Source of the DNA: an uncultured beta proteobacterium
Lineage (GTDB): Bacteria > Pseudomonadota > Gammaproteobacteria > Burkholderiales > Burkholderiaceae_C
Length of the DNA: 61,773 bases
Assembly: GCA_903930255.1 (NCBI GenBank)
Contig: CAIYYA010000175.1
Span: 1 to 61,773, forward strand
Direction: 5' to 3'
The notes under the pieces are model-generated. The model had not been told where the DNA came from. It ran no database searches and saw nothing but the letters and a program-made list of their open reading frames with translations. Below, piece after piece: positions 16,332 through 27,406 of the stretch. Position numbers and translations under genes: made by a program. The stretch's first letter is position 1. Each line of letters begins with the position of its first letter.

Positions 16332-19300
16332 ATGTCTATCCATGCCGCCCTGAACCACGTCACCCACTACAGCTACGACCGTTTGGTCAATCTGGGGCCG
16401 CAAGTGGTGCGCTTGCGCCCGGCACCGCATTGCCGCAGCAAAATTGTGTCTTACTCTCTGAAGGTTGAGCCGGAAGGCCATTTCATCAATTGGCAGCAAG
16501 ACCCATTTGCCAACTACCAGGCGCGCCTGGTGTTTCCAGACAAAACCACAGAATTCAAAGTTACTGTTGATGTGGTGCTAGACATGGCGGTCTATAACCC
16601 GTTTGACTTCTTTTTGGAGCCTAATGCCGAAGAATTTCCGTTTTGCTACGAAGACGAGCTCAAGCAAGAACTGACGCCCTACATCACTCCGGAGCCAATA
16701 ACGCCCTTGGTCCAGGGCTTTCTTGACAAAATTGACCGCACAAAGCGCCGCAGTGTGATCTTTTTGGTTGATCTGAACACGCTTGTGCACCATGCCATCA
16801 AATACACCATCCGCATGGAGCCAGGGGTGCAAACGCCCGAGGAAACCCTTGAGTTGGGCTCAGGCTCATGCCGCGACTCCGCTTGGTTGATGGTGCAACT
16901 GTTGCGTAACTGTGGCTTGGCGGCACGTTTTGTCTCGGGTTACCTGATTCAGTTGAAGCCCGATGTGAAGTCGCTCGATGGCCCCAGCGGCACCGAGGTG
17001 GACTTTACCGATCTGCACGCCTGGTGCGAGGTATATCTGCCGGGGGCTGGCTGGGTTGGGCTGGACGCCACCTCGGGTTTGTTGGCCGGAGAAGGACATA
17101 TTCCGTTGGCGTGTACGCCGCAACCCTCGGGTGCTGCACCGATTGAGGGCGGCGTGGATGAATCAGAGGTCGAATTTGCCCACCATATGGCCGTGACGCG
17201 CATTTACGAATCGCCCCGTGTGACCAAACCCTACACAGAAGAACAATGGGCTGATGTGATGGCGCTGGGGCAAGCCGTTGACCTTGATCTGCAAGCCAGC
17301 GATGTGCGCCTGACGATGGGCGGTGAGCCTACTTTTGTGGCTGTGAGTGACCGTGATGCACCGGAATGGAACACCGATGCACTGGGGCCGACCAAGCGCG
17401 GCTTTGCCACCGAATTGGTGCACAAATTGCGCAAAGAATACGGCGAGGGCGGTTTTCTGCACTATGGCCAGGGCAAGTGGTACCCAGGTGAGCAGCTGCC
17501 GCGCTGGGCTTTGAATATTTATTGGCGTGCCGATCGCCAGCCGGTTTGGGCCAATTCGGCGTTGTTTGCTGACGAGCGTGTGCCGACCCACTACACCAGT
17601 GCCGATGCAGAGCGTTTTACCAAGTTACTCGCTCGCAAGCTAGATGTGACCGATCAATTCATTCAGACCGCTTTTGAAGACACCTGGTATTACCTGTGGC
17701 GCGAGCGCCGTTTGCCGGTGAACGTCGATCCCTTTAACTCCAAACTCGACGACGAAATGGAACGCGCCCGTTTGCGCCGTGTTTTTACGCAAAAGTTGGA
17801 CGCGCCGGTGGGCTACGTGTTGCCCGTCAAGGTCAGTGCGTATTCGGAATCTGAGGGTGCAGCCTGGACGACTGGCTCCTGGTTTTTGCGCGATGAACGC
17901 ATGTACCTGATGCCGGGCGATTCACCGATGGGTCTGCGCCTGCCATTGGATTCACTACCCTGGGTCAGCGAGGCAGATTTTCCGTATCTGATTGAGCAGG
18001 ATCCATCGACCCTGCGCGGTGAACTGCCGGTTTATGCGAATCTGGCGGCACGCTATGCGCCAGCGTCTGCGCAAACGGCACCTGGCTACGTTCCGGGTAA
18101 AGCGGGGTTAGCGTTGGGTGCTGCCAGGCGCGCTGCTGCTGCGCTTGCAGCAGAGACGGCGAATACGTCAACGGCCATGCCTTATCTGGTCAGCCCGAGC
18201 TTGCAGCCTGAAGCCGAGCGCAAATTTCAGAGCGCTAGCAGTGCTGGCAACGTGCAGGGCAGTGCTTTTCATGCGCAAAGCAGTGCCCAAGCTGAGCCTG
18301 CTGACTTTGCCCGTGTGCCCACCGCACAAGAGTCTGCCCACTGGGTCACCCGCACCGCGCTGTGTGTGGAGGTGCGTGATCCACGGCGCGCCAATGGCCC
18401 CAAGGCCGAAGCTGTCGGTCAAAAATCGGGTGTCATTTACGTCTTTATGCCACCGATGGAGCAGCTCGAGCATTATCTGGAGCTTCTGGCAGCCATTGAA
18501 GCCACGGCGGATGAACTGAAAGTGCAGATTGTCATTGAGGGCTACGCGCCCCCGCGTGATCCACGCCTGAAACTCCTGAGCGTTACGCCTGATCCGGGTG
18601 TGATTGAGGTCAACATTCACCCCGCTACAAATTGGAAAGAACTGGTCTATAACACTGAATTTCTCTACAACGCAGCCTTTGAGTCGCGCCTGTCGGCTGA
18701 GAAATTTATGACCGATGGCCGCCACACGGGCACCGGTGGTGGCAACCATTTTGTGATGGGTGGCGCCACACCTGCGGATAGTCCGTTTTTGCGCAAACCC
18801 GAGCTATTGGCCAGCTTGCTGCTGTATTGGCACAACCACCCCAGTTTGAGCTATTTGTTCAGCGGCATGTTTGTAGGGCCCACCAGCCAGGCACCACGCG
18901 TGGACGAAGCGCGCAATGACCAGTTGTATGAACTTGAAATCGCCATTGAGCAGATCTACAAAAATCGCGAACTTTATGGCCAGTCGATGCCGCCATGGCT
19001 GGTGGACCGCACGCTACGCAACATCCTGATCGATGCCACCGGCAACACCCACCGCAGCGAAATCTCGATCGACAAAATGTATTCGCCCGACTCAGCCACC
19101 GGACGGCTTGGCTTGCTGGAGTTGCGCGCTTTTGAGATGCCGCCACACCCGCACATGAGCAGCGTGCAGCAGTTGTTGCTGCGCGCCTTGATTGCGCGGT
19201 TCTGGAAAGCGCCTTATCAAGCACCAGCGACCCGCTGGGGTACCGAGCTTCACGACCGCTTTATGCTGCCGGCCTTCATTGAGATGGATTTCAAGGATGT

Positions 19301-19922
19301 GATGGCTGAAATGCGCGCGGCTGGATATGCTTTTGATGACAGCTGGTTTGCCCCGCATGTGGAGTTCCGCTTTCCGTTGATTGGTTCAGTCTGCTCTAGC
19401 GGCATTGAACTGACATTGCGCAACGCACTGGAGCCTTGGCATGTGATGGGCGAAGAAAACACTTCGGGCGGCACCGCGCGATATGTCGATTCGTCACTGG
19501 AGCGCATCGAGGTGCGCGTGAGCGGCCTCAATCAGAGTCGTTATGTGGTGACCTGCAATGGCCATGCCCTGCCACTGCAAGCGACCGGGGTTGTGGGCGA
19601 GTACGTGGCTGGTGTGCGCTACAAGGCCTGGAACCCGCCAAGCAGCCTGCATCCCAGCATTGGCGTGCATGCACCGCTGACCTTTGACATTGTTGATACC
19701 TGGATGAAACGCTCGGTGGGTGGCTGCCAGTACCACGTGGCGCATCCGGGAGGCTTGAGCTACCAAAGCCTGCCAGTGAATGCCAACGAGGCCGAAAGTC
19801 GGCGTTTGTCGCGCTTTACGGCTGCGGGGCACACGCCTGGCTTGCTGCAGGTGCCTCCTGCGACAATTAATTTGCCAGGCAGTCGGGAGTTTCCGTTCAC
19901 TCTGGATCTACGGCGTGCTTGA
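16332..19922 (+). CDS. Transglutaminase-DUF2126 fusion protein
   Basis: Large protein of 1196 residues. The N-terminus is a bacterial transglutaminase-like module (LNHVTHYSYDR opening; catalytic Cys in GSGSCRDSA, His in LHAWCEV, Asp in LDATSG). The rest is the long DUF2126 region (LTMGGEPTFVAVSDRDAPEWN, KWYPGEQLPRWALNIYWR, DGRHTGTGGGNHFVMGG). Such proteins occur with circularly permuted ATP-grasp and alpha-E proteins and are proposed to act in a peptide-like synthesis or cleavage system of unknown product. A low-complexity Ala/Ser linker lies at about 585-670. It belongs functionally with the genes at 24752-28407. Confidence 0.88.
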   Translation: MSIHAALNHVTHYSYDRLVNLGPQVVRLRPAPHCRSKIVSYSLKVEPEGHFINWQQDPFANYQARLVFPDKTTEFKVTVDVVLDMAVYNPFDFFLEPNAEEFPFCYEDELKQELTPYITPEPITPLVQGFLDKIDRTKRRSVIFLVDLNTLVHHAIKYTIRMEPGVQTPEETLELGSGSCRDSAWLMVQLLRNCGLAARFVSGYLIQLKPDVKSLDGPSGTEVDFTDLHAWCEVYLPGAGWVGLDATSGLLAGEGHIPLACTPQPSGAAPIEGGVDESEVEFAHHMAVTRIYESPRVTKPYTEEQWADVMALGQAVDLDLQASDVRLTMGGEPTFVAVSDRDAPEWNTDALGPTKRGFATELVHKLRKEYGEGGFLHYGQGKWYPGEQLPRWALNIYWRADRQPVWANSALFADERVPTHYTSADAERFTKLLARKLDVTDQFIQTAFEDTWYYLWRERRLPVNVDPFNSKLDDEMERARLRRVFTQKLDAPVGYVLPVKVSAYSESEGAAWTTGSWFLRDERMYLMPGDSPMGLRLPLDSLPWVSEADFPYLIEQDPSTLRGELPVYANLAARYAPASAQTAPGYVPGKAGLALGAARRAAAALAAETANTSTAMPYLVSPSLQPEAERKFQSASSAGNVQGSAFHAQSSAQAEPADFARVPTAQESAHWVTRTALCVEVRDPRRANGPKAEAVGQKSGVIYVFMPPMEQLEHYLELLAAIEATADELKVQIVIEGYAPPRDPRLKLLSVTPDPGVIEVNIHPATNWKELVYNTEFLYNAAFESRLSAEKFMTDGRHTGTGGGNHFVMGGATPADSPFLRKPELLASLLLYWHNHPSLSYLFSGMFVGPTSQAPRVDEARNDQLYELEIAIEQIYKNRELYGQSMPPWLVDRTLRNILIDATGNTHRSEISIDKMYSPDSATGRLGLLELRAFEMPPHPHMSSVQQLLLRALIARFWKAPYQAPATRWGTELHDRFMLPAFIEMDFKDVMAEMRAAGYAFDDSWFAPHVEFRFPLIGSVCSSGIELTLRNALEPWHVMGEENTSGGTARYVDSSLERIEVRVSGLNQSRYVVTCNGHALPLQATGVVGEYVAGVRYKAWNPPSSLHPSIGVHAPLTFDIVDTWMKRSVGGCQYHVAHPGGLSYQSLPVNANEAESRRLSRFTAAGHTPGLLQVPPATINLPGSREFPFTLDLRRA

Positions 19923-19934
19923 TATGATCTGACA

Positions 19935-22805
19935 ATGCTGAATCTGCCACTCAATCACGAAGCCTCAGTGGCCCGGTCACTGACGTGGCGTTATGTGATT
20001 GCATTGGCGTTGGTGGCCATGCTTTCTAGCGCAGCCTGGCTCAGCCTGCACCTCGTTATCAGCGAGCAAAAAAGCACAGCCGCTGTGGTGAACGTGAGCG
20101 GCCGTCAGCGCATGCTGAGTCAGCGCACGGCGCTTTTTTCGAATCTATTGGTTCATGCAAAAGATGCAGAGCGTGCACAAATACGCAACAAACTGCAGCA
20201 ATCCCTGGACTTGATGGCGCGCTCGCACAATGGCTTGATCCGCGGTGATGTGGCCATGGGCTTGCCGAGCTACATGTCGCCGGCTGCACGTAGCCTGTAT
20301 TTCGAAGGTCCACAGTCACTTGACGCTCAGGTGCAGGCTTATCTGAATGCTGTACGACGTTTGCTTGCCAGCGCCGATGACGGTTTGACTGTCGATAACC
20401 CGCATTTGCTGTTTATTACCAACACGGCACCTGGCGTGTTGGTCAAAGCGCTGGATGAGATGGTGCAACTCTATCAACGTGAAGGCGAAGCGAGTGTGGC
20501 TGGCCTGCAAAAGGCCGAAACTCTGTTTTGGCTTTTAACCTTGCTGTTGCTGGCGCTTGAAGCCGCGCTGATTTTTCGGCCATTCACCCAACACGTCAAC
20601 CGGGTCATTGGTAAATTGCACGAAGCGTCCCAAGCGCTGCAACAACATCAAGACCAACTCGAAGCACTGGTTCTGCAACGCACCGCCGAACTGCAGCAGC
20701 GCACCGATGCACTGGCACAGACTGAAGAAAAATTCAGGCTGATCAGCACCGCAGCGCAGGATGCTATTGTGATTGTGGGGCCAGACGACCACATGGTGTA
20801 CATGAATCCGGCAGCGCAAACCATGTTCGGCTATGAGTTCAACCAACTAAATGCGGTCAAATTTCATTCGTTGATGGTTCCCCAAAATCGACGTGAAGCC
20901 GCAGCAGTCGGTCTTGCCAAATTCAAGCAGAGCGGCGCTGGCGAAGTAGTGGGCAAGCGTTTCGAAACACAAGCTTTGCGCAAAAACGGCTCTGAATTTC
21001 AGGTTGAACTTTCGGTCTCGAGTATCAAGCTGGGGGATAACTGGCATGGCGTTGGCGTGCTGCGTGACATTACCCAGCAAAAAAGGACCGAGACAGAGTT
21101 GCGCATTGCCGCCATTGCATTTAATGCGCAAATGGGCATGATGATCACCGATGCAACGCAAAACATACTGCGGGTCAATCGTGCTTTTTCCGAGATCACC
21201 GGCTACAGTGCCCTCGAAGTTGTGGGTGAAACGCCGCGCTTGTTGAGCTCCGGGCGGCACGATGATGCGTTTTATCGCAGTATGTTTCAAAGCATCACCG
21301 ACAACGGTATGTGGGCGGGTGAAATCTGGAATCGGCACAAAAACGGCGGGGTGTTTCCCGAGTGGCTGACGATCACGGCGGTGAAAAATGAGGGTGCTGT
21401 CATCACCCACTATGTGTCAGCTTTTAGCGATATCAGCGAACGAAAAGCGGCCGAATCTCAAATTCGTAACTTGGCGTTTTATGACCCTTTAACCGAGCTT
21501 CCCAACCGGCGTTTGCTACTCGATAGGCTCGAATCGGCCATGTTGAACGGCGCCCGGCACAAACATTTCAGTGCCTTGCTGTTCATCGATCTAGACAATT
21601 TCAAGACCATCAACGACACCTTGGGGCACAACGCAGGTGACCTGCTGCTGCAGCAGGTGGCGCAACGTTTGAGCATCGGTGTGCGCAGTGCCGACACCGT
21701 AGCTCGACTCGGTGGCGATGAGTTTGTGGTGATGCTCGAAGATCTGGGGCAAACCAGCGACGAGGCTGTGCAGCTGGTCGACGCCATCGGCCACAAAATA
21801 TTGGCAGCGTTGCGCGATGCCTACATGATTGGCGGCACTGCATGCCACTCCAGCGCCAGCATTGGGGTGGCACTTTTCACTGACGCGCGTGAAAGCGTGG
21901 ACGATTTGCTTAAACGTGCTGATCTTTCAATGTATCAGGCCAAAGCAGGAGGGCGTGACACGCTGCGCTTTTTTGATCCGCAGGTGCAAGCCGCTGTGCA
22001 AGCCAAGGCCGCTCTCGAAATTGAGTTGCGCCAAGCTGTTGAGCAGCAACAGCTGTGTTTGTATTACCAGGCGCAGGTCGATGGGCAAGGGTACTTGGTT
22101 GGAGCTGAGGTTCTGGTGCGCTGGTTACACCCGCTAAAAGGCATGGTGTCTCCCGCTGAATTTATTCCTTTGGCCGAGCAAACCGGGCTGATTCTGCCGC
22201 TTGGTGCCTGGGTGCTTGAAACCGCATGCAATCAGTTGGCCGTTTGGCAGAACTCGCCATTCACGGCCGACCTGACGCTGGCAGTCAATGTGAGTGTGCG
22301 GCAGTTTCGGCAGGTCGATTTTGTGCATCAGGTGCTGAGTATTTTGAGCGCCACTCGAGCCAACCCACAGCGACTGAAGCTTGAGCTCACCGAGAGTTTA
22401 CTGGTGGACGACGTGCAAGACATCATCGGAAAAATGACCGCACTCAAAGCCATGGGCGTGAGTTTTTCGTTGGACGATTTTGGCACTGGGTATTCATCTC
22501 TGGCGTATTTGAGTCGGTTGCCGCTCGATCAGCTGAAAATTGACCAAGGTTTTGTTCGCGACATTGAGAGCAGCGAGAACGCGGTCGCAATTTGCTCGGC
22601 CACCATTGGACTGGCGCACAGCCTACGCTTGAAAGTGGTCGCCGAAGGTGTTGAAACCGAGGCGCAGCGCTATTTTTTAAGCAATGTGCACCACTGCGAT
22701 TACATGCAAGGCTACTTGTTTAGTCGCCCGATTCCATTAGCTGAATTTGAGAAATTGGCTGCTTTCGGTGAACCCCAAAGAACCGCCTCACACGCTAAAG
22801 CTTGA
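19935..22805 (+). CDS. Membrane PAS-GGDEF-EAL protein
   Basis: Cyclic-di-GMP turnover protein of 956 residues. Two membrane helices (about 16-40 and 198-215) enclose a periplasmic domain containing [19 protein letters not shown], the PilJ-type helical sensor also found in nitrate-sensing NarX-like proteins. A coiled coil, two PAS domains (about 265-500), a GGDEF domain with intact RLGGDEF and an EAL domain ([37 protein letters not shown]) follow. Both catalytic motifs look usable. It starts 12 bases after the DUF2126 gene and its end overlaps the converging chemoreceptor gene by 11 bases. Confidence 0.92.
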   Translation: MLNLPLNHEASVARSLTWRYVIALALVAMLSSAAWLSLHLVISEQKSTAAVVNVSGRQRMLSQRTALFSNLLVHAKDAERAQIRNKLQQSLDLMARSHNGLIRGDVAMGLPSYMSPAARSLYFEGPQSLDAQVQAYLNAVRRLLASADDGLTVDNPHLLFITNTAPGVLVKALDEMVQLYQREGEASVAGLQKAETLFWLLTLLLLALEAALIFRPFTQHVNRVIGKLHEASQALQQHQDQLEALVLQRTAELQQRTDALAQTEEKFRLISTAAQDAIVIVGPDDHMVYMNPAAQTMFGYEFNQLNAVKFHSLMVPQNRREAAAVGLAKFKQSGAGEVVGKRFETQALRKNGSEFQVELSVSSIKLGDNWHGVGVLRDITQQKRTETELRIAAIAFNAQMGMMITDATQNILRVNRAFSEITGYSALEVVGETPRLLSSGRHDDAFYRSMFQSITDNGMWAGEIWNRHKNGGVFPEWLTITAVKNEGAVITHYVSAFSDISERKAAESQIRNLAFYDPLTELPNRRLLLDRLESAMLNGARHKHFSALLFIDLDNFKTINDTLGHNAGDLLLQQVAQRLSIGVRSADTVARLGGDEFVVMLEDLGQTSDEAVQLVDAIGHKILAALRDAYMIGGTACHSSASIGVALFTDARESVDDLLKRADLSMYQAKAGGRDTLRFFDPQVQAAVQAKAALEIELRQAVEQQQLCLYYQAQVDGQGYLVGAEVLVRWLHPLKGMVSPAEFIPLAEQTGLILPLGAWVLETACNQLAVWQNSPFTADLTLAVNVSVRQFRQVDFVHQVLSILSATRANPQRLKLELTESLLVDDVQDIIGKMTALKAMGVSFSLDDFGTGYSSLAYLSRLPLDQLKIDQGFVRDIESSENAVAICSATIGLAHSLRLKVVAEGVETEAQRYFLSNVHHCDYMQGYLFSRPIPLAEFEKLAAFGEPQRTASHAKA

Positions 22806-23928
22806 ATGTGCTGATGACTTGCGTCAGCGCATCGGCTTGTTGTTGCAAGGTTTGTGAGGCAACTTTGGTCAGATCGACGGTTTCTTCGTTTTGCCGTGCC
22901 ATTGCCGCGAGCGAGCGAATCACGCTGTTGACTTCAGCCATGCCATTCGATTGCATTTGGGTCGAATCGCTGATGCCTGCAACGGTGTCGCTCACCTGAT
23001 TGACCGAGCTGACGATATCCTGCATGGTGCTGAGCGCCTGTTTTACCTGGGTCGAACCGGCCTCTACCTTGCTCACCGAAGTATCGATTAGTGACTTGAT
23101 TTCACGGGCAGCCTGAGCGCTGCGTCCGGCCAAACTGCGCACTTCGCTGGCTACAACGGCAAAACCGCGGCCTTGTTCACCGGCACGCGCTGCTTCCACC
23201 GCAGCGTTGAGCGCCAAAATATTGGTTTGAAACGCAATGCCGTCGATGACACCAATGATGTCGGCAATTTTTTGTGAACTTTGGTTGATTTCCTGCATGG
23301 TGCTGACCACTTGGCCAACCACCTGACCTCCGCGTGTCACCACATCACATGCTTGGCGCGCCATGGCGGTCACTTGATGCGCAGCTTCTGAAGACGCTTG
23401 TATGCTGCGAGTCAGGTCTTCAACGCGTGTTGCAGTGAGGGTGAGCTCATTCACGGTTTGATCGGTGCGCTGACTTAATTCTTGGTTGTCCTTGGCAATT
23501 TCGCGAGATACCGTTGAAACACTGTGTGACGACAGGCTGATGGCGCTCAGGGTGCTGTCTAGGCTGTGTGCAACGCGCTGAAGGGAATCGAGCAGACTTC
23601 CGGTGGGTGCTTGTGGTATGCGAACTTTCAAGTCGCCCTGGGCAATTTGTGCCAACGCCAGGTTGGCGGTGGAAGGGTCACCGCCCAACACAAGCAGCGC
23701 TGTGCGGCGAATCCAGACTGTGAAAGCCAGACAAGCCAAAACACAAATAACGGTCAGAATAGCGGCCGACCAGCCCCCCACAATCAAATAATTGGCAATG
23801 GTGTCGGCCTTGGCAGTGACGGCTTCTTTTTGAATCCACCACGCGCCCAGCGCCACACAGGAGCCTGCACCAGCCACCATGCCGGTTGGAACCAGCATGG
23901 AAAAAGTAAGTTTTTGGGTGTAATTCAC
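22795..23928 (-). CDS. Methyl-accepting chemotaxis protein without sensor domain
   Basis: The 377 residues have two membrane helices near the N-terminus (about 8-30 and 48-70) with only a short loop between them, so there is no sizeable periplasmic ligand domain. A HAMP-like stretch ([14 protein letters not shown]) leads into the signalling hairpin, whose tip [32 protein letters not shown]-type sequence is intact. It may sense membrane or energy state, or act as a helper. The gene converges on the GGDEF-EAL gene. Confidence 0.92.
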   Translation of the reverse strand: MNYTQKLTFSMLVPTGMVAGAGSCVALGAWWIQKEAVTAKADTIANYLIVGGWSAAILTVICVLACLAFTVWIRRTALLVLGGDPSTANLALAQIAQGDLKVRIPQAPTGSLLDSLQRVAHSLDSTLSAISLSSHSVSTVSREIAKDNQELSQRTDQTVNELTLTATRVEDLTRSIQASSEAAHQVTAMARQACDVVTRGGQVVGQVVSTMQEINQSSQKIADIIGVIDGIAFQTNILALNAAVEAARAGEQGRGFAVVASEVRSLAGRSAQAAREIKSLIDTSVSKVEAGSTQVKQALSTMQDIVSSVNQVSDTVAGISDSTQMQSNGMAEVNSVIRSLAAMARQNEETVDLTKVASQTLQQQADALTQVISTFKL

Positions 23929-24002
23929 GGCTCTACCCTTCGTGTCAGTTTGAATCCATTCTATAGACCGAACGCTTCAAAAAATTGGCGACAACAAATA
24001 CT

Positions 24003-24671
24003 TTAGCCAGCACTGCCCAGTTTCAATGCTGAGCGCACTGCCTGCACGTCCATGCCCAGCGTGTCTGCAAAGACCTGCTCGGTTTGCCCACTGGCGTGAA
24101 AGGCTTTGAGCAAAGCGCTGCGGCGTGCACGCTGCAAATCAACTTCGGCCATGGCCTCCTCAAGAATGCTTTGTGTGGCTGCATCGGGTGTGCCAATACA
24201 AAGCAGGTAATCTTGGCGCGACAGACCCGACTGCACATATGCGCGCCCCAATTGCCCGCACAATTTGGGTGTCAGGTCATCGGCTGTGCGAGCTTGGCGG
24301 CGGCGATGCAGCTCCAGAATGCTTAAAAAAACATGCTCGGGTGCAACCGGTTCAACCGTTTGACCCGACAAGTCACAGCGCGGCATGCCAGCAGCCACAC
24401 TTTGCAGATAGCGCGTTGAGCGCGTGTGGACACCCAGAGCCGTTTTCAGCTGGTCACGCTTAAAAACGTCTGGATGGGCAGCTAGCAGCTCCTGAAAAAC
24501 GCCCAGTTTGAGTGGCAAAAAACGCTCGCCAAATAGCTGGGGGTAAAGCTCAAATAATTTCTCGAGTACGGGTTGAGCCGATTCAAAGCGTTTTTTTGGT
24601 TTTGCAGCTGGGGCTGCAGCATCTGTTGACGTGGCATTGGGGGCAATGCATTCGGGGTTCATGTCTGTCAT
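24003..24671 (-). CDS. ProQ/FinO family RNA chaperone
   Basis: RNA-binding protein of 222 residues. A basic linker (KPKKRFESAQ) precedes the FinO domain (LYPQLFGERFLPLKLGVFQEL, FKRDQLKTALGVHTRSTRYLQSV, PRCDLSGQTVEPVAPEHV). A C-terminal extension of about 80 residues has regulatory-helix character (LGMDVQAVRSAL). Relatives bind small RNAs and mRNA ends. It is divergent from the ATP-grasp gene, sharing an 80-base control region. Confidence 0.85.
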   Translation of the reverse strand: MTDMNPECIAPNATSTDAAAPAAKPKKRFESAQPVLEKLFELYPQLFGERFLPLKLGVFQELLAAHPDVFKRDQLKTALGVHTRSTRYLQSVAAGMPRCDLSGQTVEPVAPEHVFLSILELHRRRQARTADDLTPKLCGQLGRAYVQSGLSRQDYLLCIGTPDAATQSILEEAMAEVDLQRARRSALLKAFHASGQTEQVFADTLGMDVQAVRSALKLGSAG

Positions 24672-24751
24672 GGCAAATATTCAAAATGGAGAACGCCGCA
24701 TTGTCGATCAAAGTGCTGCAATTTGCTTCGCCTGCTGGCATACTCGGGTGA

Positions 24752-27406
24752 ATGAATCCATCAACCCAATCGCAATCCCGTGCGCCTTGGTCGCAGAGCG
24801 CCAGTGTGGCCGAGCTGGCGCAAAATGTTTTTGCAAGCGCCGGACACTTTGACGAAATGCGTGGCAGCGTTTCGCGCGGCGATCAGTTCATGTATTCAAC
24901 TGCTCCTGATTATGAAGCGGTTAACGCAAAGCCAACAAGCGTTTGGAGCGAATTCTTTGCGACGCTGTCAGGCGATAACGCCGCAGATATGGATCAGCGC
25001 GCTGCCAATTTGGCACGCCAAGTGCGAGACAACGGCATCACTTACAACGTCTATGCCGACGAAAATGGGCCACAACGCCCCTGGTCGCTCGATTTGTTTC
25101 CATTGATCGTGGATGCACCAAGCTGGCAACACATTGAAGCCGGTGTATTGCAGCGCATGCAATTACTGGAACGTGTGATGGCTGACGTGTACGGAGCGCA
25201 AGCCCTGTTGCGCGGCGGATTTTTGCCACCGGCATTGATTCATGGCCACCCTGGTTACCTGCGTTCCATGCACGGTGTGCAACCGGTTGGCGGGCGCTAT
25301 CTGCACATTGGTGCATTTGATCTGGCGCGTGGACCCGATGGCAATTGGTGGGTAGAGGCGCAGCGTTGCCAGGCTCCTTCGGGTTTGGGTTATTTGCTGG
25401 AAAACCGGCTGACTATTGCGGCACAGTTTCCGAAAGCATTTCAAGGGCTGCGTGTGCAGCGACTGGCGCTGACTTACCGCGCGCTGATGGACAGCCTGAA
25501 AGCCATGAGCCCGGCCGGAGCCGATGCCCACTTGGTGCTGCTGACACCCGGGCCATTTAACGAAACCTATTTTGAGCATGCTTACCTGGCGCGCTATCTG
25601 GGGCTCACCCTGGTTGAGGGCAGTGATTTGCTGGTGCGCGATGCCTGTTTATTTCTGAAAACCCTCAAAGGCTTGGTGCCCGTGCATGGCGTGCTGAAGC
25701 GTGTGGATGATCAGTACCTGGATCCGCTGGAGTTACGTGCGGACTCAACTTTGGGCGTTCCCGGGCTTTTGCAGGCGATTCGCTCGGGTAACGTGCTGGT
25801 GGCCAATGCGCCTGGTTCAGCCTTTATGGAGTCACCCGCTTTGCTGGGTTTTTTGCCGGCCTTGGCGCGTCACTTGCTAGGCCAGGAGCTGCTGCTGCCA
25901 GCTTTGCCGACCTGGTGGTGCGGTGAGCGCAGTGCCATGCAAGAAGCCTTGCCACGTTTGAATGAATGCGCCATCAAATCAACCTATCCGGGTTCGCCGG
26001 GTCACGAAAGCTTTAACTCGGTACTGGGCGGCAAGCTCAACGCCCGCACGCTGGACGAATGGGCAGGACGCATCTTGCGCCAGGCCGAGGAGTACACCGT
26101 GCAAGCCTATGCACCCTTGTCGCAATTACCGACCTGGCAGGCCTCGGGCTCGGTGCTGCCCGAACAAGCAGGTGGTTTGTTGGCACGCTCGGCGATGTTG
26201 CGCGTGTTTGTGGTGTCCGATGGTGCCCAGGGGTGGCGTGTGCTGCCCGGTGGTTTGGCGCGTATCGCCAGCGCCGGACAAGAGATCACCTCGATGCAGC
26301 GGGGTGGCAGCAGTGCCGATGTGTGGGCGCTGACGCAAGGCGAGGTTGATCAGAGCACGCTGCTGGCGCCGCACCTGACACCTGAAACGCTGACGCAGCG
26401 CAAGCGCATGGTGACCAGTCGCGCGGCTGAAAACCTGTTTTGGTTGGGACGCTACACCGAACGTGCTGAAAATGCGATCAGGCTGGCACGGTTGACCCTG
26501 GAATGTTTGCATGGTGAAGAGCAGGGCTGTGTGCCACTACTGAGTTGGCTGAGTCAAATGGCATTGGCCAACACGCTGGTGTTGCCTGGCGTGCCCACCG
26601 CTTTGCAGGCACCCCGCGTGTTTGAGCGCAGCTTGATCGATAGCCTGGGTTCTGGCACAGGTGCCACCAGTGTGGGCTATTACTTGCGCGCGCTCAAAAT
26701 GGTTGGCTCGGGGGTGCGCGAGCGCTTGTCGCAAGAGCATTGGCGCATCATCAACCGTTGCGAAGAAGAGCTGTTTGCGCGCTGTGCAACGCAGCGTCAG
26801 CGTGCTGATTTTTCGGTGCAGCAAGCCTTGCAAATTCTCAAGGACACCAGTGACCACATGGCAGCCATTACCGGCGCTCAAACCGACCGCATGACGCGCG
26901 ACGACGGCTGGCGGCTCCTGAGCATTGGGCGGCATATTGAGCGTCTGGCCTTTTTGTCGCAGGCGCTGACGCGTGGACTGCGGTGTGACAGCTTGCAAAC
27001 CAATGGCGGGTTTGACGCCATGGTTGAGCTATTTGACAGTGCCATCACGTTTCACGCCCAGTTTCAACAAAATCGCGAAATGGCCGCGCTGGTGGATTTG
27101 CTGGTGATTGACCGTGACAATCCGCGCTCAATTGCCTGGGTCGCACACACTTTGCGGGGTCGCCTGGCCAAGCTGGCGGGCAGTGCACCCACTGCGTTGT
27201 GCCCCTTGTCGCTCAAAGTGCCCGATCCGAATGCCTGGGGACTGGTGCAACTGTGCACCAGTGTTGGTACGAACGAGTCCTGTCATGCGCTGCTGCAAGA
27301 TTTGTTGTTTCAGTGTGCAGAAGCCAGTTTTTATGTTTCAGATGAGATCAGTGTGACTTATTTCACCCACAGTGGTTTGGCTAACCAAAGCCTGGGGGCG
27401 CAATGA
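24752..27406 (+). CDS. Circularly permuted ATP-grasp / alpha-E fusion
   Basis: The 884 residues combine two families usually encoded by neighbouring genes. Residues about 20-500 are a circularly permuted ATP-grasp ligase (NGITYNVYADENGPQRPWSLDLFP, ALIHGHPGYLRSM, EAQRCQAPSGLGYLLENR, LVEGSDLLVRDACLFLKTL, KSTYPGSPGHESF). Residues about 555-875 are the helical alpha-E (DUF403) domain (ENLFWLGRYTERAENAIRLA, RMTRDDGWRLLSIGRHIERL). Proposed to make amide or peptide bonds in an uncharacterised pathway. Its stop overlaps the start of the downstream transglutaminase (ATGA). Confidence 0.9.
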   Translation: MNPSTQSQSRAPWSQSASVAELAQNVFASAGHFDEMRGSVSRGDQFMYSTAPDYEAVNAKPTSVWSEFFATLSGDNAADMDQRAANLARQVRDNGITYNVYADENGPQRPWSLDLFPLIVDAPSWQHIEAGVLQRMQLLERVMADVYGAQALLRGGFLPPALIHGHPGYLRSMHGVQPVGGRYLHIGAFDLARGPDGNWWVEAQRCQAPSGLGYLLENRLTIAAQFPKAFQGLRVQRLALTYRALMDSLKAMSPAGADAHLVLLTPGPFNETYFEHAYLARYLGLTLVEGSDLLVRDACLFLKTLKGLVPVHGVLKRVDDQYLDPLELRADSTLGVPGLLQAIRSGNVLVANAPGSAFMESPALLGFLPALARHLLGQELLLPALPTWWCGERSAMQEALPRLNECAIKSTYPGSPGHESFNSVLGGKLNARTLDEWAGRILRQAEEYTVQAYAPLSQLPTWQASGSVLPEQAGGLLARSAMLRVFVVSDGAQGWRVLPGGLARIASAGQEITSMQRGGSSADVWALTQGEVDQSTLLAPHLTPETLTQRKRMVTSRAAENLFWLGRYTERAENAIRLARLTLECLHGEEQGCVPLLSWLSQMALANTLVLPGVPTALQAPRVFERSLIDSLGSGTGATSVGYYLRALKMVGSGVRERLSQEHWRIINRCEEELFARCATQRQRADFSVQQALQILKDTSDHMAAITGAQTDRMTRDDGWRLLSIGRHIERLAFLSQALTRGLRCDSLQTNGGFDAMVELFDSAITFHAQFQQNREMAALVDLLVIDRDNPRSIAWVAHTLRGRLAKLAGSAPTALCPLSLKVPDPNAWGLVQLCTSVGTNESCHALLQDLLFQCAEASFYVSDEISVTYFTHSGLANQSLGAQ

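Noticed and set aside
18120-18330. Possible frameshift or fusion boundary in the DUF2126 protein (Ala/Ser-rich stretch)
   Set aside because: The reading frame is continuous and family motifs are present on both sides; this is a low-complexity linker.
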